Assembly: GCF_004300825.1 (NCBI RefSeq)
Contig: NZ_CP036250.1
Coordinates: 1-64,000, forward strand
Source of the DNA: Egicoccus halophilus
GTDB taxonomy: Bacteria > Actinomycetota > Nitriliruptoria > Nitriliruptorales > Nitriliruptoraceae
Reading direction: 5' to 3'
DNA length: 64,000 nt
The translations under genes were made by a program, and so were the position numbers. Shown in pieces: positions 18,362-26,579 of the stretch (within the stretch, counting starts at the first letter, position 1; each line of letters opens with the position of its first letter). The notes beneath the pieces were generated by a model. It made no database searches. It saw nothing but the letters and a program-made list of their open reading frames with translations, and had not been told where the DNA came from.

Positions 18362-18636
18362 AAACCCCATCGCGACCAGCCGCTCGTGCACGCATCGGCG
18401 CGGATGTCGCCCTCGGAGCGCTCTACAAGCTCCTCGATCTTGGCCTGGCAGGCGTCGATCATCGACGGCCGCGGCACGCTGACCGCCGGGTCGGCAGCCG
18501 CGGCACGGCGCTCGACGTAGTGCTTGACGGTTTGTGCTCGCAGCCAGCCAACCTGGCCGCGCCGCGGTAGGTGCCTACGAGGTCGTAGGCCTCCAGAATC
18601 TCCATGATCTCTCCGGCAGACTTGATCTCGATCCCT
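18362..18636 (-). pseudogene. IS21 istA N-terminal fragment
   Basis: Reading the minus strand gives IEIKSAGEIMEILEAYDLVGTYRGAARLAGCEHK, the standard IstA N-terminal HTH, then, after one missing base, TVKHYVERR-like sequence, PSMIDACQAKIEELVERSEGDIRAD and a second shift before VHERLVAMGF. At least two frameshifts and truncation at about residue 90 make it dead. Upstream of it lie the multiple repeats of an IS21 left end. Confidence 0.8.
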
Positions 18637-18713
18637 CCTGGTCTGCGACGCTTCAGCAACCGCCGTCAGTACCGGGAGGAATCACTCGTTCACGACAACC
18701 GTGATGAGCACGA

Positions 18714-18830
18714 TGGACAACACCGGGGAGATCTGATGTCCGTCAGCGGGGAGCTTTCGTGTCCACCACCGGGGAGGTCCGCTGTCCACCTACGGGGAGA
18801 ATCTCATGTCCGCCGACACCGCCTGCTTCA
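18714..18830. repeat. IS21 left-end multiple repeats
   Basis: Copies of TGTCC-N8-GGGGAG recur at 23-24 bp spacing: GTCC occurs at 18738, 18761, 18784 and 18808, with a further partial unit near 18714. Tandem terminal repeats of this kind are typical transposase-binding sites of IS21 ends. Read on the minus strand they precede the istA fragment. The same unit is found at 49252-49318. Confidence 0.75.
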
Positions 18831-18858
18831 CGCAGGCGAGTGACATGCGCCAGCCCCA

Positions 18859-19157
18859 CTTACACCGTTCTCCGGACAGTCCCGTTGCTGATCATCGACG
18901 ACGTCGGCTACATCCCCTTCGACCCCGACGCCGCAGCGCTGCTGTTCGCCCTCATCAGCAGCCGCTACGAACGCGCCTCGATGATCGTGAGCTCCAACAA
19001 GACCTTCTCGGCCTGGACCGAAATCTTCGGCGACGCGGTCGCCGTCGCCGCCCTCGTGGACCGCCTCGTGCACCACGCCGAGGCCCTAGTATTGCGCGGC
19101 AACAGCTACCGCCTCAAAGACGAGAGCAAAGACGTGCTCGGGACCGACCCGAGCTGA
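18859..19157 (+). pseudogene. IS21 istB C-terminal fragment
   Basis: The frame gives PLLIIDDVGYIPFDPDAAALLFALISSRYERASMIVSSNKTFSAW, which holds the Walker B and sensor region of the IstB helper ATPase, then the usual ending DRLVHHAEALVLRGNSYRLKD. The Walker A half is missing. It points right, opposite to the neighbouring istA piece, so it comes from a different IS21 copy. Confidence 0.85.
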
Positions 19158-19489
19158 CCACCAACCCGCGCCCAGGGCCTTAAATTCGATCGTGAGGATC
19201 GGCGGGGTGGGTGTGAGGCCCGTGGCGTTCGTAAGGCTGGCGGTCATGGTGGATCTAGAACATGGCGCGGGTCTGCAGTCGTACCCCTGCTGTCCGCAGC
19301 AGCGGAGCACCGCATGCGGTACGCCTCGCTCCTCAAGTCAACGGCCCGACATCGACGTGTTGCGAGGCGTGATGCTTCGACTCGTTGCGTCCCGATGGCG
19401 TCGATCCTGGCAAGCCGGGACTCGACCAGAGTCACCCGCAGAGGCAGGACGCCCGTCGCTGCCGTCGCGACGAGGTGACGAGCGCTCGT
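19158..19489. other. spacer between istB fragment and CoA-transferase gene
   Basis: No gene is recognisable in these 332 bases. The first 40 are probably the remains of an IS21 right end. The rest shows only short open frames without family features, so it is likely mobile-element debris and the junction with the catabolic island. Confidence 0.5.
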
Positions 19490-20683
19490 TCATGTCACGA
19501 TCCCCCGAGCCCGCAGATCCGTCCGGGCCTCGACGTCGTAACCGAACTCATCGAGAATCTCGTCGGTGTGCTCTCCGAGCATTGGCGGGGCACGACGGAC
19601 TCGGGTGACCATCTCGGTAGCTCGGAAGGGCGAGGCCACCAACTCGATGGCGCGAGCGAGTCCAGGATGAAAAACCGTCTGGATCGTGTCGAGCTCGCGG
19701 ACCTGGGGATGCTCGACAACCTGGGCCACATCGTTGACGGGGGCTGCAGGCACCCCGGCCGCCTCAAGGATGTCGAGCAACTCGTCGCGAGGGAGGCGCG
19801 AGAGCACGGCGACGAGCTGTTCGTCGAGTTCCTGCCGGTGCTCGCGGCGGGCGGGCAGCGTCGAGAAACGCAGATCGTCGCGGAGGCGCTCCAGACCGAG
19901 CGCGTCGCAAAAGCGAGCCCAGAGCCCGTCGTTTCCGGCCGCGATGAACACCGACTCGTCGTCGGCGCACGGGTAGGCCCGGTAGGGCACCAGGGCAGCG
20001 TGCGCCGAACCACGTCGCTCGGGGACCTCGCCCGCGGACAGATAGCCCTGGGCGTGGTAGCCCAACAACGTCATGGCCGTCCCCAGCAGCGCCGTGTCGA
20101 CCCGCTGCCCCCGGCCCGTACGCTCCCGGTCGAGCAGCGCCGCGGTGACGGCGTGCGCCGTGAGGATCCCGGTGCCGAGATCGAGCAGGGACGGCCCTGA
20201 GCGGGCCGGCGGACCATCCGGGTCGCCCGTGATGCTCATCACCCCAGAGAAGGCCTGCAGGACCGCTTCGTACCCCGCACGCTCGGCGAGTTCACCTGTC
20301 CGGCCGAAAGCCGATATTGCGCTGTAGACCAGCCGCGGCGCATCGGTGCGCAGATCCTCATAGCCGAGTCCCCACCGTTCCATGGTGCCCGTACGGAAAT
20401 TCTCGATCACGACGTCGGCGCTGACGATCAGCTCGCGAACCAGGGCCCGCCCCTCGGGGGTCGTGAGGTCCACCGCGATCGAGCGCTTGTTGCGATTGAC
20501 CGAGAGGAACGCCGTCGACACGCCGTCGACGAAGGGAAGCCAACTACGGGTCTCGTCCCCGCCGTGGGGGGACTCCACCTTGACGACATCGGCGCCGAGG
20601 TCACCGAGCAGCGCCGCGCACTGAGGGCCGGCCAAGACCCTCGAGAGGTCGACGACACGGACACCTTCGCAAGGGGCGGACAT
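19490..20683 (-). CDS. CaiB/BaiF family CoA-transferase
   Basis: Type III CoA-transferase moving CoA between carboxylic acids. The 397 residues follow the family plan: VRVVDLSRVLAGPQCAALLGDLGADVVKVE at the N-terminus, NRNKRSIAVDL, ADVVIENFRTGTMERWGLGYEDL, and LDLGTGILTAHAV, which carries the likely catalytic Asp. The C-terminus has AAGVPAAPVNDVAQVVEHPQV. ATG at 20681-20683 with GGAG nearby. It is the first gene of the catabolic island and diverges from a carboxymuconolactone-decarboxylase-like gene. Its acid substrate is not visible; an aromatic acid or its ring-cleavage product is possible. Confidence 0.9.
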   Translation of the reverse strand: MSAPCEGVRVVDLSRVLAGPQCAALLGDLGADVVKVESPHGGDETRSWLPFVDGVSTAFLSVNRNKRSIAVDLTTPEGRALVRELIVSADVVIENFRTGTMERWGLGYEDLRTDAPRLVYSAISAFGRTGELAERAGYEAVLQAFSGVMSITGDPDGPPARSGPSLLDLGTGILTAHAVTAALLDRERTGRGQRVDTALLGTAMTLLGYHAQGYLSAGEVPERRGSAHAALVPYRAYPCADDESVFIAAGNDGLWARFCDALGLERLRDDLRFSTLPARREHRQELDEQLVAVLSRLPRDELLDILEAAGVPAAPVNDVAQVVEHPQVRELDTIQTVFHPGLARAIELVASPFRATEMVTRVRRAPPMLGEHTDEILDEFGYDVEARTDLRARGIVT

Positions 20684-20798
20684 GATCTCCCACTGTGCCG
20701 GCGGCCTCGTGAGGGGCAGATCGTAGGGTAATGGTCGGCCCTCGCACGGCTGGGCCCGGCACGCTCGCGCCCCCCGCCCCGAATCGCCGGAGGTCTTC

Positions 20799-21401
20799 AT
20801 GTCACGGCTACGCCCGTTGAAGCCGCAGGAACTCAACGCCGCACAACGCCAGCTTTACGGACAGGTCAGCGGCGGTCCGCGCGCCGCCGGTCCACAACGC
20901 TTCCGCCTCACCGCGGGCGACGGATCGTTGACGGGCCCCTTCAACGTCTTCCTGCACGCCCCCACGGTCGGGGCGGCCCTCAGCAGCGTCGGCGAGGCCA
21001 TACGGTACGGCACGAGCCTGCCGGCCCGCCTGCGCGAATTGGCCATCCTCACCGTCGCCGGGCATCGAGACAGCGCATTCGAGCGCTACGCCCACGAGCG
21101 GGTTGGTCGCTCAGTGGGGATCACCGAAGAGGAAATGCGAGCCCTGCGCAATCTCGACGACCTCGACCTCGATGATCCCGCGGAGGCTGCCGCGTACGCA
21201 TTCTGTAAACAGGCCCTTCGGAAACGCGGGGTCGACGACGCAATTTTCGCGGCAGCCGCCGAACAGCTCGGCGAACAGACGCTGGTCGAGCTCACGGCGC
21301 TGCTCGGCTACTACGAGGGAGTGGCGTTGCTGCTGTCGGTCTTCGACGTCGGGGTCCCCGACGACCCGGACGGCGTCTGCCACGCGGGCTGCGACGACTA
21401 G
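20799..21401 (+). CDS. carboxymuconolactone decarboxylase-like (AhpD fold) protein
   Basis: A 200-residue all-helical protein of the CMD family: GPFNVFLHAPTVGAALSSVGEAIRYGTSLPARLRELAILTVAGHRDSAFERYAHE is the typical core, but the CxxC of AhpD-type peroxidase helpers is absent, so it belongs with the enzyme-like or uncharacterised branch. In aromatic pathways CMD proteins decarboxylate gamma-carboxymuconolactone, yet many homologues in 4,5-cleavage clusters have no proven role. The ATG at 20799 follows GGAGG. It diverges from the CoA-transferase gene and probably shares control with it. Confidence 0.82.
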   Translation: MSRLRPLKPQELNAAQRQLYGQVSGGPRAAGPQRFRLTAGDGSLTGPFNVFLHAPTVGAALSSVGEAIRYGTSLPARLRELAILTVAGHRDSAFERYAHERVGRSVGITEEEMRALRNLDDLDLDDPAEAAAYAFCKQALRKRGVDDAIFAAAAEQLGEQTLVELTALLGYYEGVALLLSVFDVGVPDDPDGVCHAGCDD

Positions 21402-21442
21402 CACCGTGTCAGGCATGCGGCGGCCGACCGGATACCAGGAGG

Positions 21443-21775
21443 ATGAGCTGGCTCGACGTCCAAGGCGCCATGCACTCATCGTGGGGCGGGTGGCTTCGAA
21501 ACGGCGTGCGCCACCGCGCTGGTGGGCGAGGGCATTCGCGCCCATCTTGCCGACCGCGACCCGCAGCGGGTCTCGATCCCTCTCGGCGAGCCCCCGATCG
21601 GCCGCCTCTGGGATGTCATCGAGCCGGGCGCCTGCGAGGCGATGATCGCCGACGTAGACGAACCCGGTCCAGCAGGCGCGTCGATGGTTGGCCCAGCGCC
21701 GTTCCGGTGCTCGCCGAGAGCATCGTTCGTCACCGGGCAGGTCCTGTAGTCGACGGTGGGCGCGTCCTCGACTGA
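21443..21775 (+). pseudogene. decayed short-chain dehydrogenase
   Basis: No single frame is long, but pieces in different frames line up with an SDR: MSWLDVQG then RHALIVG at the N-terminal nucleotide fold, ALVGEGIRAHLADRDPQRV for the first beta-alpha-beta unit, PGACEAMIADVDE, and at the end ASFVTGQVL followed one frame over by VVDGGRVLD and a stop. The catalytic SYK region is gone, so an internal deletion and several shifts have removed function. GGAGG still precedes the old ATG. Confidence 0.6.
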
Positions 21776-21864
21776 ACCTCCATGCTCCCGCCGACCGCAC
21801 GCGGGCGTCTCTCGGCGCGATGCCTGAGGCGCCTCGCATACAGGGCAGGTGACCGGGCCGGCTA

Positions 21865-21888
21865 GGGTTGGAAAATATTTTCGAACCC
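21865..21888. promoter_or_regulatory. 24-bp palindrome upstream of MFS/galB operon
   Basis: GGGTTGGAAAAT followed by ATTTTCGAACCC is an inverted repeat with one mismatched pair, centred about 28 bases before the proposed MFS start. Its AT-rich core stands out in this GC-rich DNA and is a strong candidate operator. Confidence 0.65.
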
Positions 21889-21904
21889 GCTGGATGGAGA
21901 GGTC

Positions 21905-23107
21905 CTGTCCAGGCCCCGACTCGATGGTTCGCTAGGTCTACTGATTGCGGTGGCTCTGGTCGGCGTCTGCCAACACGCCGTCCGACCGACCGCGTCGTAC
22001 CGAACGCTGGAACTCGGCGGCACCGCGTCAACCATCGGCGTCATCGCCTCCTCGTATGCCGTCCTCGCGGTCCTGACGGCCATACCCCTGGGCCGAGCGC
22101 TGGACCGTGCGGATCCGAAGCGCTACTTCGTCTGGGGCGTGGGCATCCTCCTCGTCGGGACCATGGTGAGCGCACTGGCGCCGACGGTTGTGGCGCTCGG
22201 CGTCGGTCAGGCCTTCGCGGGGCTCGGGCGCATGACTTCCGCGGTGAGCATCCAGACCTTGGTCGCGAACCGGCGGCACTCCAATCGGGACCAAGGCTTC
22301 GCCCGACTCGCCGTCGCCAACTCGATCGGGCAGCTCCTCGGCCCGTCGATCGCGGGGGGCGCCCTCGACCTCGCTCCCGACGTCGTTCCCGAATTCTCGC
22401 CATCCAGTCTGTCGTTCATCGTCGCCGCCGCCTTCGGCCTGGCCGGGACCCTCGTCGCCGTTCGCGCGATCGACTCCGAACCGAGCCGGCGAACGGGTCC
22501 GTCCTCCACCGACGAGTCTCGGGCCCCCGTGACGACCATCCTGCGGCGCAAGGGAGTGCCGCAATCCCTCCTTGTCGGCCTGGCGGTCATGACGGCGATC
22601 GACCTGACGACCGTTTACCTCCCCCTGCTGGGCGAATCCCGCGGCATTGCGGCGTCGACCATCGGGCTCCTCCTGTCGATCCGGGCGGTTGCCGGACTTC
22701 TGTCGCGACTAGCGCTCACGTATACGCTGCAGCGTTTTGGGCGACGGCGACTGCTTCTCGTGTCCCTGCTCGCCGCCGGGGGTGCCGTCCTCGGCATCGC
22801 CACGTTCGAGACGTTCCTGCTTCTGGCGCCCATGCTGTTCGTCATGGGATACGGCCTCGGGATCGGGACCCCGCTCACGATGTCCTGGCTCGCGGTCCAG
22901 GCGCCGCGGGAAGAGCGCGGCACGGCACTCGCGATCCGCATGACCGGCAGTCGCCTCGCCCAGATCGTCCTGCCCGTGACCTTCGGCGGGCTGGCCTCGC
23001 TCCTCGGACCAGGTGCCGTGTTCGTCGGCATGGCCGTCACGCTGCTGGCGGGCGCCAGCGTCCTGCGCGCATCACCGGTCGAGCCGCCAGCGGGCCGTGG
23101 AACGTGA
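21905..23107 (+). CDS. MFS transporter
   Basis: A 12-helix major facilitator of about 400 residues. The first half starts LLIAVALVGVCQHAVRPTASYRTLELG and has the inter-helix loop LGRALDRADPKRY; the second half has LLLSIRAVAGLLSRLALTYTLQRFGRR. It is a clear relative of the MFS protein at 40594-41781, which shares the RPxxSYRxLELG segment. The start is uncertain: CTG at 21905 has a good GGAG and fits the relative in length, while GTG at 21950 would cut the first helix. It heads an operon with galB, galC and ligC, so import of an aromatic acid or pathway intermediate is likely. Confidence 0.85.
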   Translation: MSRPRLDGSLGLLIAVALVGVCQHAVRPTASYRTLELGGTASTIGVIASSYAVLAVLTAIPLGRALDRADPKRYFVWGVGILLVGTMVSALAPTVVALGVGQAFAGLGRMTSAVSIQTLVANRRHSNRDQGFARLAVANSIGQLLGPSIAGGALDLAPDVVPEFSPSSLSFIVAAAFGLAGTLVAVRAIDSEPSRRTGPSSTDESRAPVTTILRRKGVPQSLLVGLAVMTAIDLTTVYLPLLGESRGIAASTIGLLLSIRAVAGLLSRLALTYTLQRFGRRRLLLVSLLAAGGAVLGIATFETFLLLAPMLFVMGYGLGIGTPLTMSWLAVQAPREERGTALAIRMTGSRLAQIVLPVTFGGLASLLGPGAVFVGMAVTLLAGASVLRASPVEPPAGRGT

Positions 23108-23189
23108 CGAGCACCCCATCACCCTGCCTTGTCCGGTCGCGGATGACCGCCTAGCTTGGGCTGCCCCCGGGCGACGAAGGACGAATGCC

Positions 23190-23936
23190 GTGGCCGACAC
23201 CGAGTCCTGTCCCACCCAGTCCATGCTGGTGATCAGTGCTCACGCCGCCGACTTCGTCTGGCGTGCCGGAGGCGCGATGGCGCTGTACGCGTCGCGTGGG
23301 CACCGCGTGACACTGGTCTGCCTCTCCTACGGCGAACGCGGCGAATCCGCACGCCTCTGGCGGCAGGGACTGGACCTGGAACAGGTGAAGCGTGTGCGCC
23401 ACGACGAGGCCGCGGCGGCGGCGGCGAAGCTGGGCGCCGAACTGCACACGCTCGATGTCGGTGACTACCCGATCGTGGAGACGCCAGAACTCCTCGACCG
23501 ACTCGTCGGCCTCTATCGCGGCGTCCAGCCGTCGCTGGTCCTGACACATACCGAAAGCGACCCGTGGAACACCGATCACGCCCTCACTCACCACCTGGCC
23601 ATGAAGGCTCGGATCATCGCGCAAGCGCCCGGCTACGACCCCTCCGGGGAGGTCATCGGCGCACCACCGGTCTTCCTCTTCGAGCCCCATCAAACGGAGT
23701 ACTGCGGCTTCCAACCCAACGTGCTGCTCGACATCACCGACGTCTGGGAAACGAAGTACGAGGCCATGCAGTGCATGGGGGGCCAACAGCACCTGTGGGA
23801 GTACTACACGGACGTCGGCAAACGCCGTGGCGTTCAGGCGAAACGCAACTCCGGTCCGAACCTCGGCCTCGTGACGGATGCTCGGGCCGAGGCGTTCATG
23901 CGGGTCTATCCGCAGGTCGCCGACGAGCTCGCCTGA
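23190..23936 (+). CDS. galB: 4-oxalomesaconate hydratase, PIG-L type
   Basis: Hydrates 4-oxalomesaconate to 4-carboxy-4-hydroxy-2-oxoadipate in the gallate and protocatechuate 4,5-cleavage routes. The 248 residues follow Pseudomonas putida GalB closely: LVISAHAADFVWRAGGAMAL, VCLSYGERGESARLWR, TLDVGDYPIVET, LTHTESDPWNTDHALTHHLAMKARIIAQAPGY, GAPPVFLFEPHQTEYCGFQPN and QCMGGQQHLWEYYT with GVQAKRN. The zinc site of the PIG-L fold is in AHAAD and the TDH motif. GTG at 23190 is used; an ATG at 23224 would remove only a variable end. Second gene of the MFS-galB-galC-ligC operon. Confidence 0.9.
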   Translation: MADTESCPTQSMLVISAHAADFVWRAGGAMALYASRGHRVTLVCLSYGERGESARLWRQGLDLEQVKRVRHDEAAAAAAKLGAELHTLDVGDYPIVETPELLDRLVGLYRGVQPSLVLTHTESDPWNTDHALTHHLAMKARIIAQAPGYDPSGEVIGAPPVFLFEPHQTEYCGFQPNVLLDITDVWETKYEAMQCMGGQQHLWEYYTDVGKRRGVQAKRNSGPNLGLVTDARAEAFMRVYPQVADELA

Positions 23937-23955
23937 CGGCGTGAGAGGCTCCCGT

Positions 23956-24654
23956 ATGCTTGCCGTGCACGGAATCGTCCGCAACATCGAGCGAGCGGAC
24001 GCGGCCCATATCCGTGCGCTCGCCGGCGCCGGTGTCGCGACGGTCCATGAGACGACAAGGCGACGCGGCCCTCTGAGACCGAGCATCCGGCCGGCCCGAG
24101 CCGGAAGCAGCGTCGCCGATTCGGCCGTGACGGTGTCCTGCCAGGCAGGCGACCATTTCATGATTCATGCCGCCGTCGAGGGCGTCCGGGAGGGCGACAT
24201 GGTCGTCATGGGAACGACCTCCCGCTCAACCGACGGGATGTTCGGCGAGCTCCTGGCGACCTCATCCCGTGCGGCCGGGTGCGCCGGCGTCTACCCCGAT
24301 GCGGACGTTCGCGACGTCAGCGAACTGAACGCGATGGGTTTCCCGGTCTGGTGCCGTGCTGTGCACACCCAGGGCACGGTGAAGGCGACACCGGGGTCGG
24401 TGAACGTCCCCGTCGTGCTCGCGGGCATGTTGGTACGACCGGGCGACGTCGTGGTGGCCGACGACGACGACGGCGTCGGGGTGCCTCGGGACGGAACAGA
24501 GCAGATCGCGGACGCCAGTCGGCAACGGCTACAGCGCGAGGAGGCGACGCGGGAACGGCTCGCGAATGCGGAGCTCGACCTGGACATCTACGGCCTTCGC
24601 GAGCGGCTGGCGGATGTTGGTGTCGTCCATCAGGACCATGGGGGCGACGCGTGA
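23956..24654 (+). CDS. galC: 4-carboxy-4-hydroxy-2-oxoadipate aldolase, RraA-like
   Basis: Splits 4-carboxy-4-hydroxy-2-oxoadipate to pyruvate and oxaloacetate, the last step of the 4,5-cleavage pathway (LigK/GalC family). The 232 residues carry VATVHETTRRRG, GSSVADSAVTVSCQAGDHFMIHAA, DGMFGELLATSSRAAG, DADVRDVSELNAMGFPVW, GTVKATPGSVNVPVVLAGMLVRPGDVVVADDDD: the Arg-Asp metal-binding signature and the pyruvate site of RraA-fold aldolases. It starts 20 bases after galB and its stop overlaps the ligC start (GTGA), so the trio is coupled. Confidence 0.9.
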   Translation: MLAVHGIVRNIERADAAHIRALAGAGVATVHETTRRRGPLRPSIRPARAGSSVADSAVTVSCQAGDHFMIHAAVEGVREGDMVVMGTTSRSTDGMFGELLATSSRAAGCAGVYPDADVRDVSELNAMGFPVWCRAVHTQGTVKATPGSVNVPVVLAGMLVRPGDVVVADDDDGVGVPRDGTEQIADASRQRLQREEATRERLANAELDLDIYGLRERLADVGVVHQDHGGDA

Positions 24655-25595
24655 AGGTCCTACTCGCCGGCGAGGGCGCCATCGGACAGAAGCACCTCCA
24701 GGCCCTGCAACGCATCGAGGGCGTCGAGGTCGTCGGTCTTGCCGGCGGCGAGGAGCAGGCGACGGCACGCGTGGCCGCGGAGAACGGCATCCCGCACTGG
24801 TCGATCGGTGTGGACGGGTTCCTCGACAGCCCGGAGATCGAGGCCGTCGTGCTGGCCACGCCGACACCGCTACACGCCGACCAGGCGGTGTCCTGCCTGC
24901 AGGCAGGCAAGCACGTCCTCATCGAGATTCCCGTCGCCGAATCGCTCGCCGACGCGGAGCGCGTCGCAACGATCGCACGCGAGGCCGAGCGGATCGCAAT
25001 GGTCTGCCACACCCGCCGGTTCAATCCTGGGCACCGGTGGTTGCACGCCCGCATCGCGACGGCAGAATTCCGCCTTCAGCATCTCCTGGCGACGACCGTC
25101 TTCCTGCGCCGGGAGAACCGCAATGCTCTCGGCCAGCCTCGCTCCTGGACCGATCACCTGCTCTGGCACCATGCCTGCCACACCGTTGACCTGTTCGTTC
25201 ATCAGACCGGGCAGGAACCGGACCACGTCTGGGCCCTGCAGGGACCCATCCACCCGGAGCTTGGCATCGCCATGGACATGAGCGTCGGACTCGCGAACGA
25301 CGGGGGCGCGATCTGCACGCTGGCCCTGTCGTTCAATCATGATGGGCCGCTCGGAACCCGCTTCTGCTACATCGGCGACACCGGGACCTATACGGCGTTC
25401 TACGACGACTTGAAGGACGGATTCGGCAACGAGATCGACCTCGGCGAACTCAACGCCATCCCCGATGGAATTGAGGTTCAGGACCGCGAGTTCGTGGCGT
25501 CGATCCTCGAACGACGCATGCCAGCGTCAACGGTCTCTGACATCATGCCGACCATGCGGACGTTGGACCGCCTCGACCGTGCGCTCAACCGCTGA
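24651..25595 (+). CDS. ligC: 4-carboxy-2-hydroxymuconate-6-semialdehyde dehydrogenase, LigC-like
   Basis: Gfo/Idh/MocA-type oxidoreductase of 314 residues that in Sphingobium oxidises the protocatechuate 4,5-cleavage product (as its hemiacetal) to 2-pyrone-4,6-dicarboxylate with NADP. Similarity to LigC is extensive: LAGEGAIGQKHLQAL, VLATPTPLHADQAVSCLQAGKHVLIEIPVA, VCHTRRFNPGHRW, FLRRENRNALGQPRSWTDHLLWHHACHTVDLF, GPIHPELGIAMDMS, LSFNHDGPLGT and VQDREFVASI. GTG start overlaps the galC stop. Its 3' end overlaps the convergent ligI gene by 11 bases. Substrate assignment is strong because ligI follows. Confidence 0.9.
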   Translation: MKVLLAGEGAIGQKHLQALQRIEGVEVVGLAGGEEQATARVAAENGIPHWSIGVDGFLDSPEIEAVVLATPTPLHADQAVSCLQAGKHVLIEIPVAESLADAERVATIAREAERIAMVCHTRRFNPGHRWLHARIATAEFRLQHLLATTVFLRRENRNALGQPRSWTDHLLWHHACHTVDLFVHQTGQEPDHVWALQGPIHPELGIAMDMSVGLANDGGAICTLALSFNHDGPLGTRFCYIGDTGTYTAFYDDLKDGFGNEIDLGELNAIPDGIEVQDREFVASILERRMPASTVSDIMPTMRTLDRLDRALNR

Positions 25596-26463
25596 GCGGA
25601 TAGAGCCGCCGCGGATTGTCCACAAGCACGGCTTGGCGCGAGCGCTCCGACCCGAGCACGTCCGCGAGCAGGTCGACCAGGTCCCCGTCGTCTGGCATGA
25701 AGCGGACGTTCGGGTGCGGCCAGTCGGTTCCCCAGAGCACGCGGTCCGGGGCCTGATCGACGAGGGCCACCATGAACGGGACGACATCGCGGTAGCGCGT
25801 AGATCCGTCGGTCCCTGTCAGACGTTCGGCACCGGAGATCTTGACCCAGCACCGCTCGTCCTCGAGCAGCTCCAGCAAGGCGACGAATGCCGGCTGGTCG
25901 ACGCCGGCCGAAGCATCGACCCGCGCCATGTGGTCGATGACGAAGGCCACCGGCAGTCGCTGCAGGGCCGCTCCCATCCCGAGAAGGTCCTTCGCGTCGA
26001 GATGTAGGACGGCGTGCCAGCCGAGCGGCGCGATCCGCTCGATCACGCGCCGGAACACGCCCATGTCCGGCGCGCCCCCGAGATGCTTGACGAAGTTGAA
26101 CCGCGCCCCACGCACCCCCGCCGCGTGGAGTTCCTGCAACTGCTGATCGCCGACGCGATCGTCCACCATGGCGACGCCCGCGTAGCGCCCTGCGCCACGC
26201 CGGAGAGCATCGAGCATCGCGCGGTTGTCCGTGCCGTGACACGATGCCTGGACGAAGACGGCGTGACGCATCCCCAAGGTCCGCTGGAGCTCCTCGAAGT
26301 GCTCCAAGCCGGCGTCAGGCGGCGTGTACGCCCGCCCAGGCGCGAACGGGAAGCGGTCGGCCGGACCGAAGATGTGGCAGTGAGCGTCGCACGCGCCGGC
26401 CGGTGCGACGAACCGGCGTGGAGGATGCGGCGCCGGATGCGGACCAGGGATCGTCGGTTTCAT
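25585..26463 (-). CDS. ligI: 2-pyrone-4,6-dicarboxylate hydrolase, LigI-like amidohydrolase
   Basis: Opens the lactone ring of 2-pyrone-4,6-dicarboxylate to 4-oxalomesaconate. The 292-residue TIM-barrel amidohydrolase has D26-A-H28-C-H30 in ACDAHCHIFGPADRFPFAPGRAYTPPDA, VFVQASCHGTDNRAML, VRGARFNF, VIDHMARVDA, WVKISGAERL and the metal/acid motif LWGTDWPHPN near residue 247, as in LigI. AGGAGG precedes the ATG at 26461-26463. It is divergent from the hydrolase gene at 26580 and the shared promoter contains the AAGGTTATACCTT palindrome. Confidence 0.92.
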   Translation of the reverse strand: MKPTIPGPHPAPHPPRRFVAPAGACDAHCHIFGPADRFPFAPGRAYTPPDAGLEHFEELQRTLGMRHAVFVQASCHGTDNRAMLDALRRGAGRYAGVAMVDDRVGDQQLQELHAAGVRGARFNFVKHLGGAPDMGVFRRVIERIAPLGWHAVLHLDAKDLLGMGAALQRLPVAFVIDHMARVDASAGVDQPAFVALLELLEDERCWVKISGAERLTGTDGSTRYRDVVPFMVALVDQAPDRVLWGTDWPHPNVRFMPDDGDLVDLLADVLGSERSRQAVLVDNPRRLYPLSG

Positions 26464-26550
26464 GCGGCCTCCTTGACGACCAGATCCGCACGGCCGGCCG
26501 GACGTCACGACGTCGAATCTCTGGGCGAGCCTAGCCGGATCGTCTAGGCT

Positions 26551-26563
26551 AAGGTTATACCTT
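26551..26563. promoter_or_regulatory. operator-like palindrome A (AAGGTTATACCTT)
   Basis: Arms AAGGT and ACCTT flank TAT in the ligI/hydrolase divergent promoter, 17 bases before the hydrolase GTG. The same 13 bases occur in the ridA/nitroreductase divergent promoter at 37721-37733, and weaker versions at two tctC promoters. Probably the operator of a pathway regulator. Confidence 0.7.
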
Positions 26564-26579
26564 CAATAAGGAGCCGCCC

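Noticed and set aside
18714-18830. Regular 23-bp repeats as a small CRISPR or iteron origin
   Set aside because: The same unit occurs beside istB at 49252 and both sit at IS21 ends, so terminal repeats of IS21 explain them.
19155-19164. CTGACCACCA as the right attachment site matching the tRNA-Phe 3' end
   Set aside because: The match is only 10 bases, includes the istB stop codon, and flanking bases differ. A chance match of this length is likely in 64 kb.
19086-19310. A small minus-strand gene next to the istB fragment
   Set aside because: It overlaps the istB remnant antisense, shows no motif or ribosome site, and fits decayed IS DNA better.
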